A DNA stretch of 40,610 bases from Chara braunii (Eukaryota > Streptophyta > Charophyceae > Charales > Characeae). Location: the NCBI GenBank assembly GCA_003427395.1, contig BFEA01000100.1, positions 3,235,078 to 3,275,687 of the forward strand. Reading direction: 5' to 3'. The translations under genes were made by a program, and so were the position numbers. The notes beneath the pieces were generated by a model. The model saw only the letters and a list, made by a program, of their open reading frames with translations. It had not been told where the DNA came from and made no database searches. Position 1 is the stretch's first letter. Every line of letters begins with the position of its first letter. Shown here in pieces: positions 1 to 9,508 of this stretch.

Positions 1-195
1 AAAAAAAAAAAAAAAGCTTCCCAAAATTCTGAAAAAGAAGTATGTCATGCAGAAGAATAAACTAAACAACATTTGCCTCAACAGTACATCCAAATTCCTT
101 ACCAAATTTGAAAAAAAAATCAAATACGAAAAACAAATAATATTAATAAAAATAAGAAAAAATAAATCGAGAATGAAATTATTGCATGGGCGAGC

Positions 196-373
196 AAGCT
201 TTTGACACCGCCATCTTTGGCGATTTTTCTTTTTTTTTTTGGCTTTGTCAAATGTCATGAAATTTTATACATATGTATCTTACATCATAGAGAACCTACA
301 ATTAAATTTTGAAAAAATAATAATTTTTCTTAGGCCCCGAAAGTTTTGACACCACCATCTTTGCCGATTTTTC
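196..373 (+). repeat. Degenerate direct repeat, two copies
   Basis: A segment of about 34 bases reading TTTTGACACC(G/A)CCATCTTT occurs at 196-229 and again at 340-373, with three or four differences. Both copies lie in AT-rich sequence with poly(T) and poly(A) tracts. The remainder of 1-490 is AT-rich and shows no gene. The short open frame at 346-591 has no recognisable domain and runs straight into GC-rich palindromic repeat sequence, so it is not called as a gene. Confidence 0.6.
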
Positions 374-489
374 AATATTGTTTGGCTCCACAGAATGACT
401 TCAAAATTGAGAGACAGGTAGCTTACACAGCAGAGAGCTCACAAAACAAAAATAAAAAAAAACTAATAATTGTTAGGTACCAAAATATT

Positions 490-862
490 TTTTTGCAGGG
501 TCCGAACCCCTTCGAGTTCGGGCCCCGTACGGGGACCCGAACGCCCGAACGTTCGAGAGTTAGCTTAGGGGCCTCCGTACGTTCGGCCTAGCACCTCTGT
601 ATATATGTATATATTTTTTATTTTTTTTTCGGTCTTTTATTTTTAACTCATGATTGGCTACGAATTGGAACATGACTCCAAGGCAAAAGTTGCTTGTATT
701 GTTAGTTTACATAAGATATAGTTTTTTAGGATATTTCTAAGAACATTTTGTCTTTTTTTTTTTTTTTTTTTATGCTTCGGTCGGAGGGTTTTGGACGCTT
801 CTTCGCGTTCGGGCGAACATGTTCGCCAGTTCACCTCTGAACGCGAACATGGTGCTACGTAG
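490..862. mobile_element. GTTCG-rich foldback element, copy 1
   Basis: Two GC-rich blocks of palindromic CGAAC/GTTCG motifs (about 497-590 and 805-855; for example CGAACGTTCG and GCGAACATGTTCGC) flank an AT-rich middle. The right end, from TTTTTATG followed by CTTCGCGTTCGGG, and the middle segment containing CCAAGGCAAAAGTTG at about 676 align with copy 2 (4205-4556). The right terminus GGTGCTACGTAG matches, in reverse complement, the GTAGCAC terminus of copy 2. The left end looks rearranged and no target duplication is clear here. No transposase is encoded, so this would be non-autonomous. Confidence 0.6.
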
Positions 863-1050
863 ATCTCTAGCATGCAGTTCGAATAAAAAGGAATACCCCA
901 TTCTTGGAATGGAAGTTTTCCATGTAAGACGAAAAATTATAAGATTGGAATGACATTTTTTAAGATGGAATGAAATTTTAAAATTTAAATTTAAAAATGT
1001 AATTTTACTAGAGAATGATGATTTAATTCTGGCCAATTTTTCTATTGAAC
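863..1050. mobile_element. Half copy of an AT-rich MITE
   Basis: This stretch aligns nearly base for base with the right half of the MITE at 15569-16090: ATACCCCATTCTTGGAATG, then TAAGACGAAAAATT, then TGACATTTTTTAAGATGGAAT. It ends in a degenerate form of the same terminus (AATTTTTCTATTGA against AATTTTTTCTGTTGA). The left half is absent, replaced by the end of the GTTCG foldback element, so this is a truncated or recombined copy. Confidence 0.7.
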
Positions 1051-1065
1051 CTCCTGATAAGTCGG

Positions 1066-1330
1066 TGAAAGTCCGACGAAAAAGTCTTGCACAGTCACGC
1101 TTTTTTTAGTGTATAGCGAATATGACAATACACACACACGGGGGCACGCACACAGACATACATACAAACACACACACACACACATACAAAAGTGACACAC
1201 AACAGACACACTCACACACACACACACACACACACATGGGGGCGCACATACACATACACACAAGCATGAAAGTCCGACGAAACAATCTTGCACAGACACG
1301 TTTTTTTTAGTGTATAGCGAATACGACAGC
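1066..1330 (+). repeat. Two direct copies of a 65-bp segment 200 bp apart
   Basis: The segment beginning GAAAGTCCGACGAAA, followed by CTTGCACAG, an oligo(T) run and AGTGTATAGCGAATA, occurs at about 1068-1130 and 1268-1330. Each copy is followed by a (CA)n tract, so the unit includes a CA microsatellite. The core also resembles segments near 6388 and 6689. Confidence 0.75.
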
Positions 1331-1509
1331 ACACACACACACACACACACACACGAGGGCACACACACAAACACATATGCAAACACACGCACACATACAC
1401 AAGTGACATACACAACACACACACACACACACACACACGGGGGCAGACATACAAATACACACAAACACACAGACAGCCACACACACACACACACATTACA
1501 CGCAACACA

Positions 1510-1554
<45 letters not shown>

Positions 1555-1556
1555 AA
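1128..1556. repeat. (CA)n microsatellite cluster
   Basis: Imperfect CA dinucleotide tracts with embedded GGGGGC interruptions cover most of this interval. They keep several reading frames open (Cys/Val- or Thr/His-rich translations), but these are repeat artefacts and not genes. Confidence 0.95.
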
Positions 1557-2062
1557 AGTGCCTATCCCGTGAACGTGACCGTGCCTATCCCATGAACGTG
1601 ACCGGCCGTTTATTTGGTGTTTTTTTTGTGAACGGTTGTTCATAGTGAACGGGACGACCACTAAAGAGTGGTGTTTTTTTTTTTTTTTTTTTTTTTTTTT
1701 GGGCTCCCCCAGGTACATTCGCCNCAAGCCCTACAGCGTGGNGACATTGAAAAAAAAAAAATTGAAATGACCTACAAAATAGCAAACGAAAATGCTTATT
1801 TTGGCTGGTTGTTTTTTTTTTTTTTCGTTTTTAATTAAAAAAAAAAATCGTGAATTTTTTTTTTTTTTTTTTTAATTATAGGGAATTACCCTTCAAAGTC
1901 CCCCCCCCCCCTAAAAAAAAAAAAAACATACCCCCCCAGCCAAAAAAAAAAAAAAATACCACTCTCCGTGAACTCCATGAACCCCCGTGTCGTGAACTCC
2001 GTGAACTCCACGACCAGTCTCCGTTCACAGACCCCGTGAACGGTGAACGGGGATACGGCACT
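1557..2062. mobile_element. 506-bp inverted-repeat element inserted in a CA tract
   Basis: The left end AGTGCCTATCCC and the right end read in reverse complement, AGTGCCGTATCCCC, form imperfect terminal inverted repeats. Subterminal GTGAACG motifs recur at 1569-1660 and 1970-2050. CCACTAAAGAGTGGTG on the left pairs with ACCACTC on the right. The middle holds poly(T), poly(C) and poly(A). CA repeats flank both sides. The adjacent octamers TACACAAA and TACACACA differ at one base, which would suit an 8-bp hAT-type target duplication, but the simple-sequence context makes that weak. No coding capacity is seen, and two N bases lie at 1723 and 1742. Confidence 0.55.
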
Positions 2063-2073
2063 ACACACACACA

Positions 2074-2156
2074 CCCCACGTCGGCAACCGCTACCCCCAA
2101 GGACGACCACCGACACTCCCAAACTCTTTGAAACCCCGTCGGCAACCGCTACCGGT
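2074..2156 (+). repeat. Short direct repeat CGTCGGCAACCGCTACC
   Basis: CGTCGGCAACCGCTACC occurs twice about 58 bases apart, between the inverted-repeat element on the left and the GTTCG-rich arm on the right. No gene is apparent. Confidence 0.6.
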
Positions 2157-2290
2157 CGGGGCGAATCCAGTTCGCAGGTCTCGAGAACACGTTCTCGCGA
2201 ACGTGCTCTCGACTCGTTCGTGCGAATGGGCGAACATGTTCGCCAGAACGGGAAGGCATGTGAATACCTTCATCGTGCTACGCAGGGGCT
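2157..2290. mobile_element. GTTCG-rich foldback arm, copy 3
   Basis: A single GC-rich arm holds overlapping palindromes such as GAGAACACGTTCTC and GGCGAACATGTTCGCC. It ends in CATCGTGCTACGCAG, which matches the CATGGTGCTACGTAG terminus of copy 1. No second arm is visible, so this is probably a solo or truncated end of the same family. Confidence 0.5.
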
Positions 2291-2539
2291 CATACGTAAC
2301 ACTCACATACAGAGGTTTGTTCTACGTGTTAATAAAAAATAAAAAAACGGTATGCTCTTCTACTGAGCACTCTACATTTACGTGGATTGTTCTCAGGACC
2401 AAATGCGAACTGACCGATGAAACACTTTGGATGCAATTAGATTCTATACCATTATTTGATCCTGTCATATTTTTTTCTGTTTTTTGTTTTTCCCTTCGTT
2501 CCTCTTCACTCTGTCACGGGTTCACCGGGTTGCTCTTTA

Positions 2540-2985
2540 CCCCCTACCCCTTCCACTTTACTCTACCAAGTCTACTCTGCTCCACTGAGTCCACTCTACT
2601 TTATTTTACACTTCCCTACTCCACTCTACTCGACTCTATTTTACGCTTTCCTACTCCACTCTACTCTACTCTAGTCCACTTCACTCCACTCTACTCTTCT
2701 TTACTCTACTCTCCTTCACTCCTCTAGCTTCAGTTAACTCTTCTGCACACTACTCCATTCCACTCAACTTTGCTCACTCCACTCTTCTCCACTCCACTTA
2801 ACTCTGCTTTACTCCACTCTATTGCACGCCACTGTACTCAACTTCACTCCACTCTATTCCACTCGACTCAGACTCTACTCGCCACTCTACTCCACTCCAC
2901 TCCACTCTATACTACTTGACTCTAATCTAGTCAACTCCACTCTTTTCTACTCCACTCTAATCTACTTCACTCGAGTCTACTCAAC
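2540..2985. repeat. Degenerate (ACTCC/ACTCT)n pentamer array
   Basis: About 440 bases are built almost entirely from ACTCY-type pentamers (TACTC, CACTC, TACTT). Pentamer phase is often kept and there are many substitutions. Ser/Leu/Tyr-rich open frames across it result from the repeat. Confidence 0.85.
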
Positions 2986-3118
2986 AGAAAAAAATGGCGT
3001 AGTTGAAAGCGAGTTTATCACATTCGTTTGCGTATAACAACAGATTAAAAACAATTTATAAATCATTTGAGGGAGGGGTTCATGTATATATACAGGAAGC
3101 CAATCAATCTGGTTTAAC

Positions 3119-3405
3119 AACCATTTCGTTAAAACGGACATATTATATTTTTTAAACAACATTAAAATTGTGTTTTCGGGCCTAGATCCGGTCCAAAATT
3201 TTGGCTACTAGGGGTCCGCTGTTCCTAGAACACCGGAACCCCTAGATGTATCTGGTATCAAGCTGCGACCAGGTACATTTAGGGGGTCCGGCGTTCTGGG
3301 AATGCCGGACCCCCAAGAGCCACAAATTTGGACCGGATTTGGGCCCAAAAACTCGATTTTAATTTCGTTCAAAAAATATAATATGTACGTTTTGACGAAA
3401 TGGTT
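3119..3405. mobile_element. Near-perfect 287-bp hairpin (MITE or foldback)
   Basis: The left arm (3119-3255) begins AACCATTTCGTTAAAAC and the right arm (about 3267-3405), in reverse complement, begins AACCATTTCGTCAAAAC. The complementarity continues through ACATATTATATTTTTT, ATCCGGTCCAAA and the innermost CCCTAGATGTATCTGGT against ACCAGGTACATTTAGGG. Only about 11 bases remain as a loop. There is no open frame of note. A MITE or foldback element is the simplest reading. A transcribed hairpin that is a source of small RNA is possible. Confidence 0.75.
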
Positions 3406-3731
3406 TTTATTTGGACAAACTTTGATCATGTTCTCCGTGTTGATATAGTTGTTTTAAACTGTATACAAATATTTTAACAACAGTTAATTTTGTGTTGAAA
3501 ACCTCGCTCATATTTTGAAAATTTGTTGATAAATAGTTTATATAATGTTGAAATGATGTTGAAATAATATGGTTGTGAATTATGTTAGAACCTGAACATA
3601 TTTAAGCTTGAAAATTTTTCAGAATTACATTATAGCATTCTTTTCATAATATCCTTAAGTTTTTAAGATATTTTGGAGAAGTTGACGTCATGAAAAACCA
3701 ACTTATGTTTATGAATCTAAGAGATTTAGAT

Positions 3732-3733
<2 letters not shown>
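3406..3733. other. AT-rich spacer, no gene seen
   Basis: AT-rich sequence with no open frame beyond chance length and no recognised motif. Confidence 0.6.

Positions 3734-3813
<80 letters not shown>
3734..3813. repeat. Poly(T) tract followed by (CT)n
   Basis: About 42 consecutive T residues are followed by about 19 CT dinucleotides. On the minus strand this reads (AG)n then poly(A). Confidence 0.95.
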
Positions 3814-3816
<3 letters not shown>

Positions 3817-4082
3817 GATGTAATGAAATTTGTTTCTCGTAGCACGAAATCACACACATTCTCTATAACATCCACCATGGACATTGCAGACCTTCTTATC
3901 TGGATGTAGTTGAATAAGTGTACTATCAAATCGATATTCTTCTGTCGCGCACCATAACTGTGCAACTGCAGAGTTGACAGATAACAAGAAAGGTAGATAA
4001 TATTTTCTGAAGTTGGTAAAAAACTTACTTTTTGTAATCAGGTAAGTGAATTTTTGTTTTTTTCTATATTTTTGTTTCTTAG

Positions 4083-4910
4083 GAACGTTGACGGACGATT
4101 TGAGAGCATATTGATTTTTAAATTATGCAGTGTGAATAATTATTTTGTTGCAGACATTACTTATTGTAGTCGGTTTGTGCCTATATTTATATATTACAAT
4201 GACTTGTGTAGCACACGGAACATGTTCGGAGCTTTTTCGAACATCCGAACATGTTCGGGCGTTCGGTCGAACGCCACCCGAACGTGTTCGACCGAACATA
4301 TAAAAAAAAAAAAAAAAAACCTTTTTTTTGTTTTTGATTTTTAACTTGAATTTTGTTACGAATTTGAGCATACCTCCAAGGCAAAAGTTGTTTGTATTAT
4401 TATTGTACATCACATATATGTTTTTTAGATTTTTTGGAGTACCTTTTTTTTTTTTTTTTTTTTTTTATGTTTGCGTTTGGAGAGTTTCGACGCTCATTCG
4501 CGTTCGGTCCCGAACGTTCGGGTTCGGTCACCGAACCTGAATACGATGTTGCACAGACAATGACTAACTTGTAAAAGAGTATGCACCTATCGACCACATA
4601 CGCAAACACTGGTTGATACGTGATAGTAGAATGATTATAAAATAAAAGCGTAACATCATTGATGATAAGTGTTTAAAGCTGACGACGGAGCATACTACTT
4701 TTCAAATTGTGAAGTGTGAATAACTGTTTTGTTTTATGCGACACTTATTGTGATCGGTCGGTCGATGCCTACATTTAGATGTTGCAACGGATATGTTAAG
4801 CCATAAAATAGTATGCACCTACCGACCTTATTCACAAACATTGTTAGATGCCTGATAGAAGACAAAAGATTATTTAAGAGCGTAATACTTTTTTCTAAAA
4901 AGTGCTTATT
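4083..4910 (+). repeat. Tandem duplication of about 235 bp, first unit interrupted
   Basis: Unit 1 begins around 4083 (GTTGACGGACG, GTGTGAATAA, TTATTGTAGTCGGT) and continues at 4566 with AGTATGCACCTATCGACC and AAAAGCGTAACAT. Unit 2 runs about 4678-4910 with the matching GCTGACGACGGAG, GTGTGAATAA, TTATTGTGATCGGT, AGTATGCACCTACCGACC and AGAGCGTAATAC. The GTTCG foldback element at 4205-4556 splits unit 1, so the insertion can be read against the uninterrupted second unit. Confidence 0.7.
4205..4556. mobile_element. GTTCG-rich foldback element, copy 2, with target duplication
   Basis: The 352-bp element is flanked on both sides by ACAATGACT (4196-4204 and 4557-4565), a 9-bp direct repeat consistent with a target-site duplication. 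The left terminus TGTGTAGCACAC and the right terminus in reverse complement, CTGTGCAACATC, are imperfect inverted repeats. Just inside are GAACATGTTC and CGAACGTTCG palindromes, around an AT-rich core with CCAAGGCAAAAGTTG. An 8-9 bp duplication suits hAT or Mutator-like transposition. No transposase is encoded. Confidence 0.75.
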
Positions 4911-5817
4911 ATCGGCAACGTTTATATATATATAAGCCAATGAAGTTCGGGTGAAACAGTTTATAACAACCCCTTGTTTGTTGTCCTTTTCTCTCTCCCT
5001 GCCAACGAGTTTGCGTGGCAGTTGAGTGACCAAAATCCTCATGTGCAATATTGGTGATCCTACGGTTAGTATTTTACATGTATTACCTTAAAAAGTAAGG
5101 AGACCTTTGTTTTGTTCCTCCTCTCCTTAACACTGGGCATGCCCATGTAGAGAAGGCTCCGTGCCCAAATTTTTTCAATCGGTTGGGGGTGTGGCCAACC
5201 CCAAAAGAGGGTGGGGTCGACCATAGGCCCACTTCAAGTTGATAGAAGATTTTTAGTGTTTTGCTTGCTATTGTGCAATTATCTTATTGGGTGGAGCCCT
5301 CCTTCATACACGGAGTATATGGAGGGCGTCATGATCACAACTGACATAAGTCGACTTTATTTCAGAAAATGTGGCAGTTACTCTGTTCGCTCTGATCTGA
5401 TGGTTGGGAAGCACTCAGCCGTGATTTCCGGTGGGAGGTCTCTGTTTTTTTTGTTTTTTTTTTTGCCTTTCTCCTATTTTCTCAGCCCAGAAATTTGTTA
5501 TTAACCTGTCATCCCACTGCCACTCAATGTCACACTAGATAGGCCACCCTCCTATCCAACTGCTAATGGGACCATGCTCCTGGTAACCTATAAAATAAAA
5601 TTTTTAAAAAAATATTTTTTTTTCTTTTTTCTATCGTGTAGTATACGACCAGGGCATGCCCCTATGTTTCTTTTCGGGGGGGGAGGGGGGCTACAAACAG
5701 CCCCATAAATCTTGTCTCGAGCCACGTACTTATGAGTGCAATGCAACTTTAGTACTCGCGTTGTACTCAATGAACGTGCGTACATAAAAAAAATATAATT
5801 TGTACACGAGGTAAGCT
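4911..5817. other. Spacer without recognisable gene
   Basis: Mixed-composition sequence with several oligo(T) runs. The open frame at 5211-5504 has no recognisable domain and ends in a poly(T)-encoded Phe run. A short inverted repeat, GGTTGGGGGTGTGGCCAACCCC, lies near 5182. Nothing else is supported. Confidence 0.5.
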
Positions 5818-6145
5818 TAGAGCCTGGGCCTACGTCTGAGCCTTCCGCACATGAATCTGATCTATGGCCGGACCTTCCCCGAGAAGTAAAAACAAAAGAA
5901 AGGCCTAAATCTGATCCTGGAGATTTCCAAGAAGTAAAAAAAAAAAAAAAAGGCCAAGTCCTGGGGATGCAAATTTCCGAAGGGCTGGAAACTGGGCCTT
6001 GTGCCTGAATCTTGGGCTTGGGCCTTGGTGTCAAGGTTTTCAAAAAGTCCAATAAAAGAAAGGGGCATAAGCCTGAATCCAGCACCTCGGGATAGGTATA
6101 GGTATGGGTCTGTGTCCTGGAACTGAATCTGGCCTTTGATCAGGG
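5818..6145 (+). repeat. Degenerate GGCCT/CTGAATCT interspersed repeat
   Basis: Variants of GGCCT and of (C)TGAATCTG recur many times here, for example GAATCTGATC, CTAAATCTGATCC, CCTGAATCTTGGGC, CCTGAATCCAGC and CTGAATCTGGCC. Two GAAGTAAAAA segments follow ATCTGATC-type sequence. This looks like an eroded minisatellite. The frame open on the minus strand (5588-6085) is not convincing as a gene. Confidence 0.5.
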
Positions 6146-6339
6146 TTTTCGACTACATGGAGAGGTCGAAGACAGTGAGCCGAACAACAGTTTCAAGTGC
6201 CAACTTTGATGATTTTCCCTGCGCAGACTAATGCAGATGACGTATTGAAAATTTGAAAGCTTGTACGTTAGGCCGTAATCTCCTCAGGAAAAATATCTAA
6301 AAAAGCTAAAACTTAATCTGGACCATTAAAGCATTACCG

Positions 6340-6725
6340 CGATGTTTCGGCACATATAACATTTGTACCACTCTGCAATATGTTGGCCAAGGGAAAAAGT
6401 ATTGCACAATCACTGATTTTTCACATGAAAAATCTAAGAATTGCAAGGCCCACCAAATTCGATTTGATCTTTTGACAAAAATATTAAAAAAAATTAACAA
6501 CAATATTTCGACGGTGAAATAATCACCACACGACTTCAATGCTTTTTTTTTTTTTTTAACAACTTTTACAATGAAAATCGAAAACCATGGCCGGCGTCCC
6601 TTTACAATGTTGTAAGCTTGTAGTGCTCCCCCAACAGATGACATCACTAGCCGAACCCAGAGCATTCTGCCACTATGCAATATGTTGTCCAATGGAAAAA
6701 GTACTGCACTCAATGATTTTTGAAC
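6340..6725 (+). repeat. Direct repeats flanking about 250 bp
   Basis: GCAATATGTTGGCCAAGGG with AAAAAGTATTGCAC (6378-6413) recurs as GCAATATGTTGTCCAATGG with AAAAAGTACTGCAC (about 6679-6714). Each is followed by ATGATTTTT-like sequence. The spacing would fit a very small terminal-repeat element, but no primer binding site is identified. The core motif is also found at 1076 and 1276. Confidence 0.5.
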
Positions 6726-6772
6726 TCAGAAGAATAAAGGACGAAGAATAAAGGAGAAAAACCATACCTGTG

Positions 6773-6885
6773 GCACACCTGCGCTGTGTGTCGTGCGGCG
6801 CACCATGCATCTGGGTGCTCAGTGCGCACTACGTGGTGCGTTGCGCATGTCTGCTGTGCTGCGGGCGTGTGCGCAGTGCATATTT
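6773..6885. repeat. TGCGCA-rich palindromic block 1
   Basis: Dense TGCGCA, GTGCGCAC and GCGTGTGCGCAG motifs make this a GC-rich block within AT-rich surroundings. Similar blocks occur at 8541-8592 and 11879-11952. Open frames across it are not supported as genes. Confidence 0.55.
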
Positions 6886-7057
6886 CCATGTTTTTGTGGT
6901 CAATTCATTCGATTTTGCTCATCCTATCGTTGAAGTACTAGGAGCCCAGCCACGATGTTGGAAAATTACCTGCTCTCTCTCTCTCTCTCTCCTTCTCTTA
7001 CAAAAAAAAAAAAAAAAAAAAAAAAAAACCAATTTTGGCAGTATATTTTAATGTTCG

Positions 7058-7205
7058 CGCACGCACACACACGCACACACGCACTCACTCACACACACAC
7101 ACACACGCACACACACACACACAGACGCACGCACCCACATTCACACACACACGCACAAACACACACACACACACACACATACACACATACACACATACAC
7201 AAACA
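7058..7205. repeat. (CA)n microsatellite
   Basis: Imperfect CA repeat with CG interruptions. Confidence 0.95.
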
Positions 7206-7754
7206 AAAAAACTAACTTCGGCTCCCTACTTTTCTTTTTGGAAGACCCGCGCGACCTCAATTTTTTTTTATTTTTTTTTTTGGTTCTTGGCGCGATATCC
7301 CATTTAGGCCTACAACGGGCACAGCCGCGGGGTAAAGCTCGGACGGTGGCCGAGTTCATGGCTGCATCCACGGCTGGGGTCGGCTGCAATACGGCCACGT
7401 TATTCATGGATTTTTCCCGTCGAAAAGAATAGGAAAATTAAAAAATAAAAAAAAATGTCGCAGGTTTTTCCAAACCCTACAACCCCATATTTGTTTTTAA
7501 GGAAACAATGAATTTTAAAAAATTATAAAAAATAAGAATCAGAAAAGGCGAAGAGGAAAAATTAAAGGGAAAAAAAAAAAAAAAAGACTTTTTGGGGAAG
7601 GATTTTATTTATTGACAGTTCTCTCTTCTTCAAGTTTAGGTGTTTTTCATTTTATTTTATTTTTTTGGTAATAAGGCAAAAATCAGTCAATGAAAAAAAA
7701 AAAAAAAAACAATAGTCTACTGTTATTTTGCAAGGACAATTGTATTTGTATGTG

Positions 7755-7932
7755 AACGTTTGTGTGTGTGTATGTTTGTGTATGTGTGTGTATGTGTGTG
7801 TGTGTGTGTGTGAATGTGTGTGTGTGTTGGCGTAGTTGCGAGTCTGTGTGTGACTGTGTGTGCGTATGTGAATGTGTGTGTTTGTGTATGTGTGCCTTTA
7901 TGTATGTATGCGTGTGTGTACGATCGTGCGTG

Positions 7933-7989
<57 letters not shown>

Positions 7990-7992
7990 GTG
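7755..7992. repeat. (TG)n microsatellite
   Basis: Imperfect TG repeat ending in a short GA run. It is inverted relative to the CA tract at 7058. Confidence 0.95.
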
Positions 7993-8134
7993 TGAGAGAG
8001 AGATTTTCATTGATAGGATGAGCAATGCATCGGCCAACAATATGTCTCGAACCCAGCATCTGCGCTCACAGTACTTCCATTGATAGGATGAGATAAATCA
8101 AACAAATTTTCCGCTAGAACATCGAAATATACTA

Positions 8135-8136
<2 letters not shown>

Positions 8137-8166
<30 letters not shown>
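8137..8166. repeat. (GT)n tract
   Basis: About 14 uninterrupted GT dinucleotides, followed by a G-rich segment (GGGGTGGGGCGGGATGGGG). Confidence 0.9.
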
Positions 8167-8540
8167 GTGCGTGCGTGGCTGAGGGGTGGGGCGGGATGGG
8201 GAGGCGACCACTCCCCCACCAATCAACCAATCAACGAAAAAGAAAAAAAGACAAAAAAAATAGCTCGTAATTTTTTATTTTTTATTTTTTTTCTTTTTCA
8301 TCTCTCACCATGACCTCTACCTCCACCCCCTGGAAACTTTTTTTTTGGTATTTTGTTTTTCTTTAGGGGGTCGGGTGGGGTTTGCGCAACCCCAATCCAC
8401 TTTCGAAAACCCCGCCCCCCCCTTGAACTGACCGCCACGCAGCCGCGCGGCCATGGCCGCCCACGGTCGCCTCCATGGGAGATTCTTAGTACAAGACCCC
8501 TCCCCAACTTTTGTTTTTTTCCTCGACCCCTTATTTTCAA

Positions 8541-8592
8541 GGTGCGCAACACCCAGTGCGCGGTGCTGCGCGTGTGTGCAGTGCAGCGCATG
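8541..8592. repeat. TGCGCA-rich palindromic block 2
   Basis: GTGCGCAACACCCAGTGCGC and GTGCAGTGCAGCGCATG match the composition and motifs of the block at 6773. The sequence just to the right (GTGATCTTTTGACGATAAATA) also resembles 6467 (TTGATCTTTTGACAAAAATA), so the surroundings are related too. The remainder, 8593-8944, shows no gene. Confidence 0.5.
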
Positions 8593-8944
8593 TAGATTTC
8601 GTTGTGATCTTTTGACGATAAATATTACTAAAAAAATATAAAAAACTTGATGGCTATAAAATCATATTAAAATGCATTGTGGTGACGATTCGACGCATTT
8701 TTCATTTCTACAATTCAGTCGGTTCTCCACACTGTGCAAAGTTAGGGTTTGGACACAGACATCTTGCCGTGCAGCTTCTTGACACGGGATTCGCTTGATT
8801 AAAAAAAACAGTCCCCAAAATCAAACAGGGACCCAATCTACCTCAACAGTTATCTTGTCAGATAATTGAGTATCTCAAATTTGTGTGTGGGCTCGAACCC
8901 CAAATACAACCATTAACAGTGAACTTCAAAATATTAGTGTGTCG

Positions 8945-9385
8945 ATAGGTAGCAGGGCAAAAATTGTCCTTTTTTGGCTTGGGGGCGACGAGCCACACAC
9001 AGCGATTCATCTTTCCATTCTCTTGGGGCAACTTCACTCTTGTTGGGGCACAAAATGACGCATGCTGCAAGGCGGCCCCCTCTCCCCCCCAAAAAAGCGG
9101 CACAAAACAACGCGCGCAACACACTGCAGGGGGTGAACCCGAAAAAAAAACAAACCAGCATGGATAGGGAGGCTGGGCAAGAGTTGACATTTTTCGGTTC
9201 TATTTGGGGCACGAAGGAATTTGTGTTTTCATTCTTTTGAGGCGCCTTTGTTCTTTTTGGGACACAAAACAAGGCACACTGCGGGGTGAACACCCCCCCA
9301 AAAAATGGCAGTACAAAATAATACAAACACACACTGCAGGGTGAGCCCAGAAGAAAAAAAAAAAAAAAACCAACAGCACAAAACG
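8945..9385 (-). repeat. Degenerate tandem duplication of about 225 bp with an open frame through both units
   Basis: Unit 1 (about 8955-9165) and unit 2 (about 9176-9385) share the order GGGCAA, TTTTTGGC/TTTTTCGG, TTTGGGGC, TCATTCTTT, TTGGGGCACAAAA, ACTGCAGGGGGTGAACCC and a poly(A) run. On the minus strand a frame of about 173 codons stays open across both units (8934-9455). It gives two related Cys/Phe-rich repeats, each with a PCSV-like segment, an ALFC-like segment and a PK-containing segment. No known domain is recognised. A repeat artefact is more likely than a gene, but the frame conservation between units is notable. Confidence 0.5.
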
Positions 9386-9508
9386 ATGCACGCTGCCGGC
9401 CTGAACAAAAGCACAAAGTCCTTGAAACGACTACAGGTCCACAGCAAAATGACACATTTTGCTATAGGACGGTGGGCCCTTCGAGATAATCGCACGCATC
9501 CACGTCCG

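Larger units (their letters stand above)
6896..8106. repeat. Large imperfect inverted repeat enclosing CA and TG tracts
   Basis: The left side reads GCTCATCCTATCGTTGAAGTACT, then (CT)n, poly(A), then (CA)n (about 6915-7205). The right side is its mirror: (TG)n, (GA)n, then ATTGATAGGATGAGC at 8009-8023 and AGTACTTCCATTGATAGGATGAG at 8070-8092. A GC-rich segment at 7285-7400 lies in the middle, without a recognisable product. The arrangement suggests a foldback structure of about 1.2 kb. Confidence 0.5.

Noticed and set aside
346-591. 81-codon plus-strand frame
   Set aside because: It crosses from AT-rich DNA into foldback palindromes and has no recognisable sequence features.
1042-1727. Cys/Val- and Thr/His-rich open frames of up to 171 codons
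   Set aside because: They are translations of the (CA)n/(TG)n microsatellites and stay open only because the repeat lacks stops.
7238-7432. GC-rich segment at 7285-7400 as an exon
   Set aside because: The translation shows no domain and the frame is bounded by a poly(T)-encoded Phe run; kept only as part of the inverted structure.
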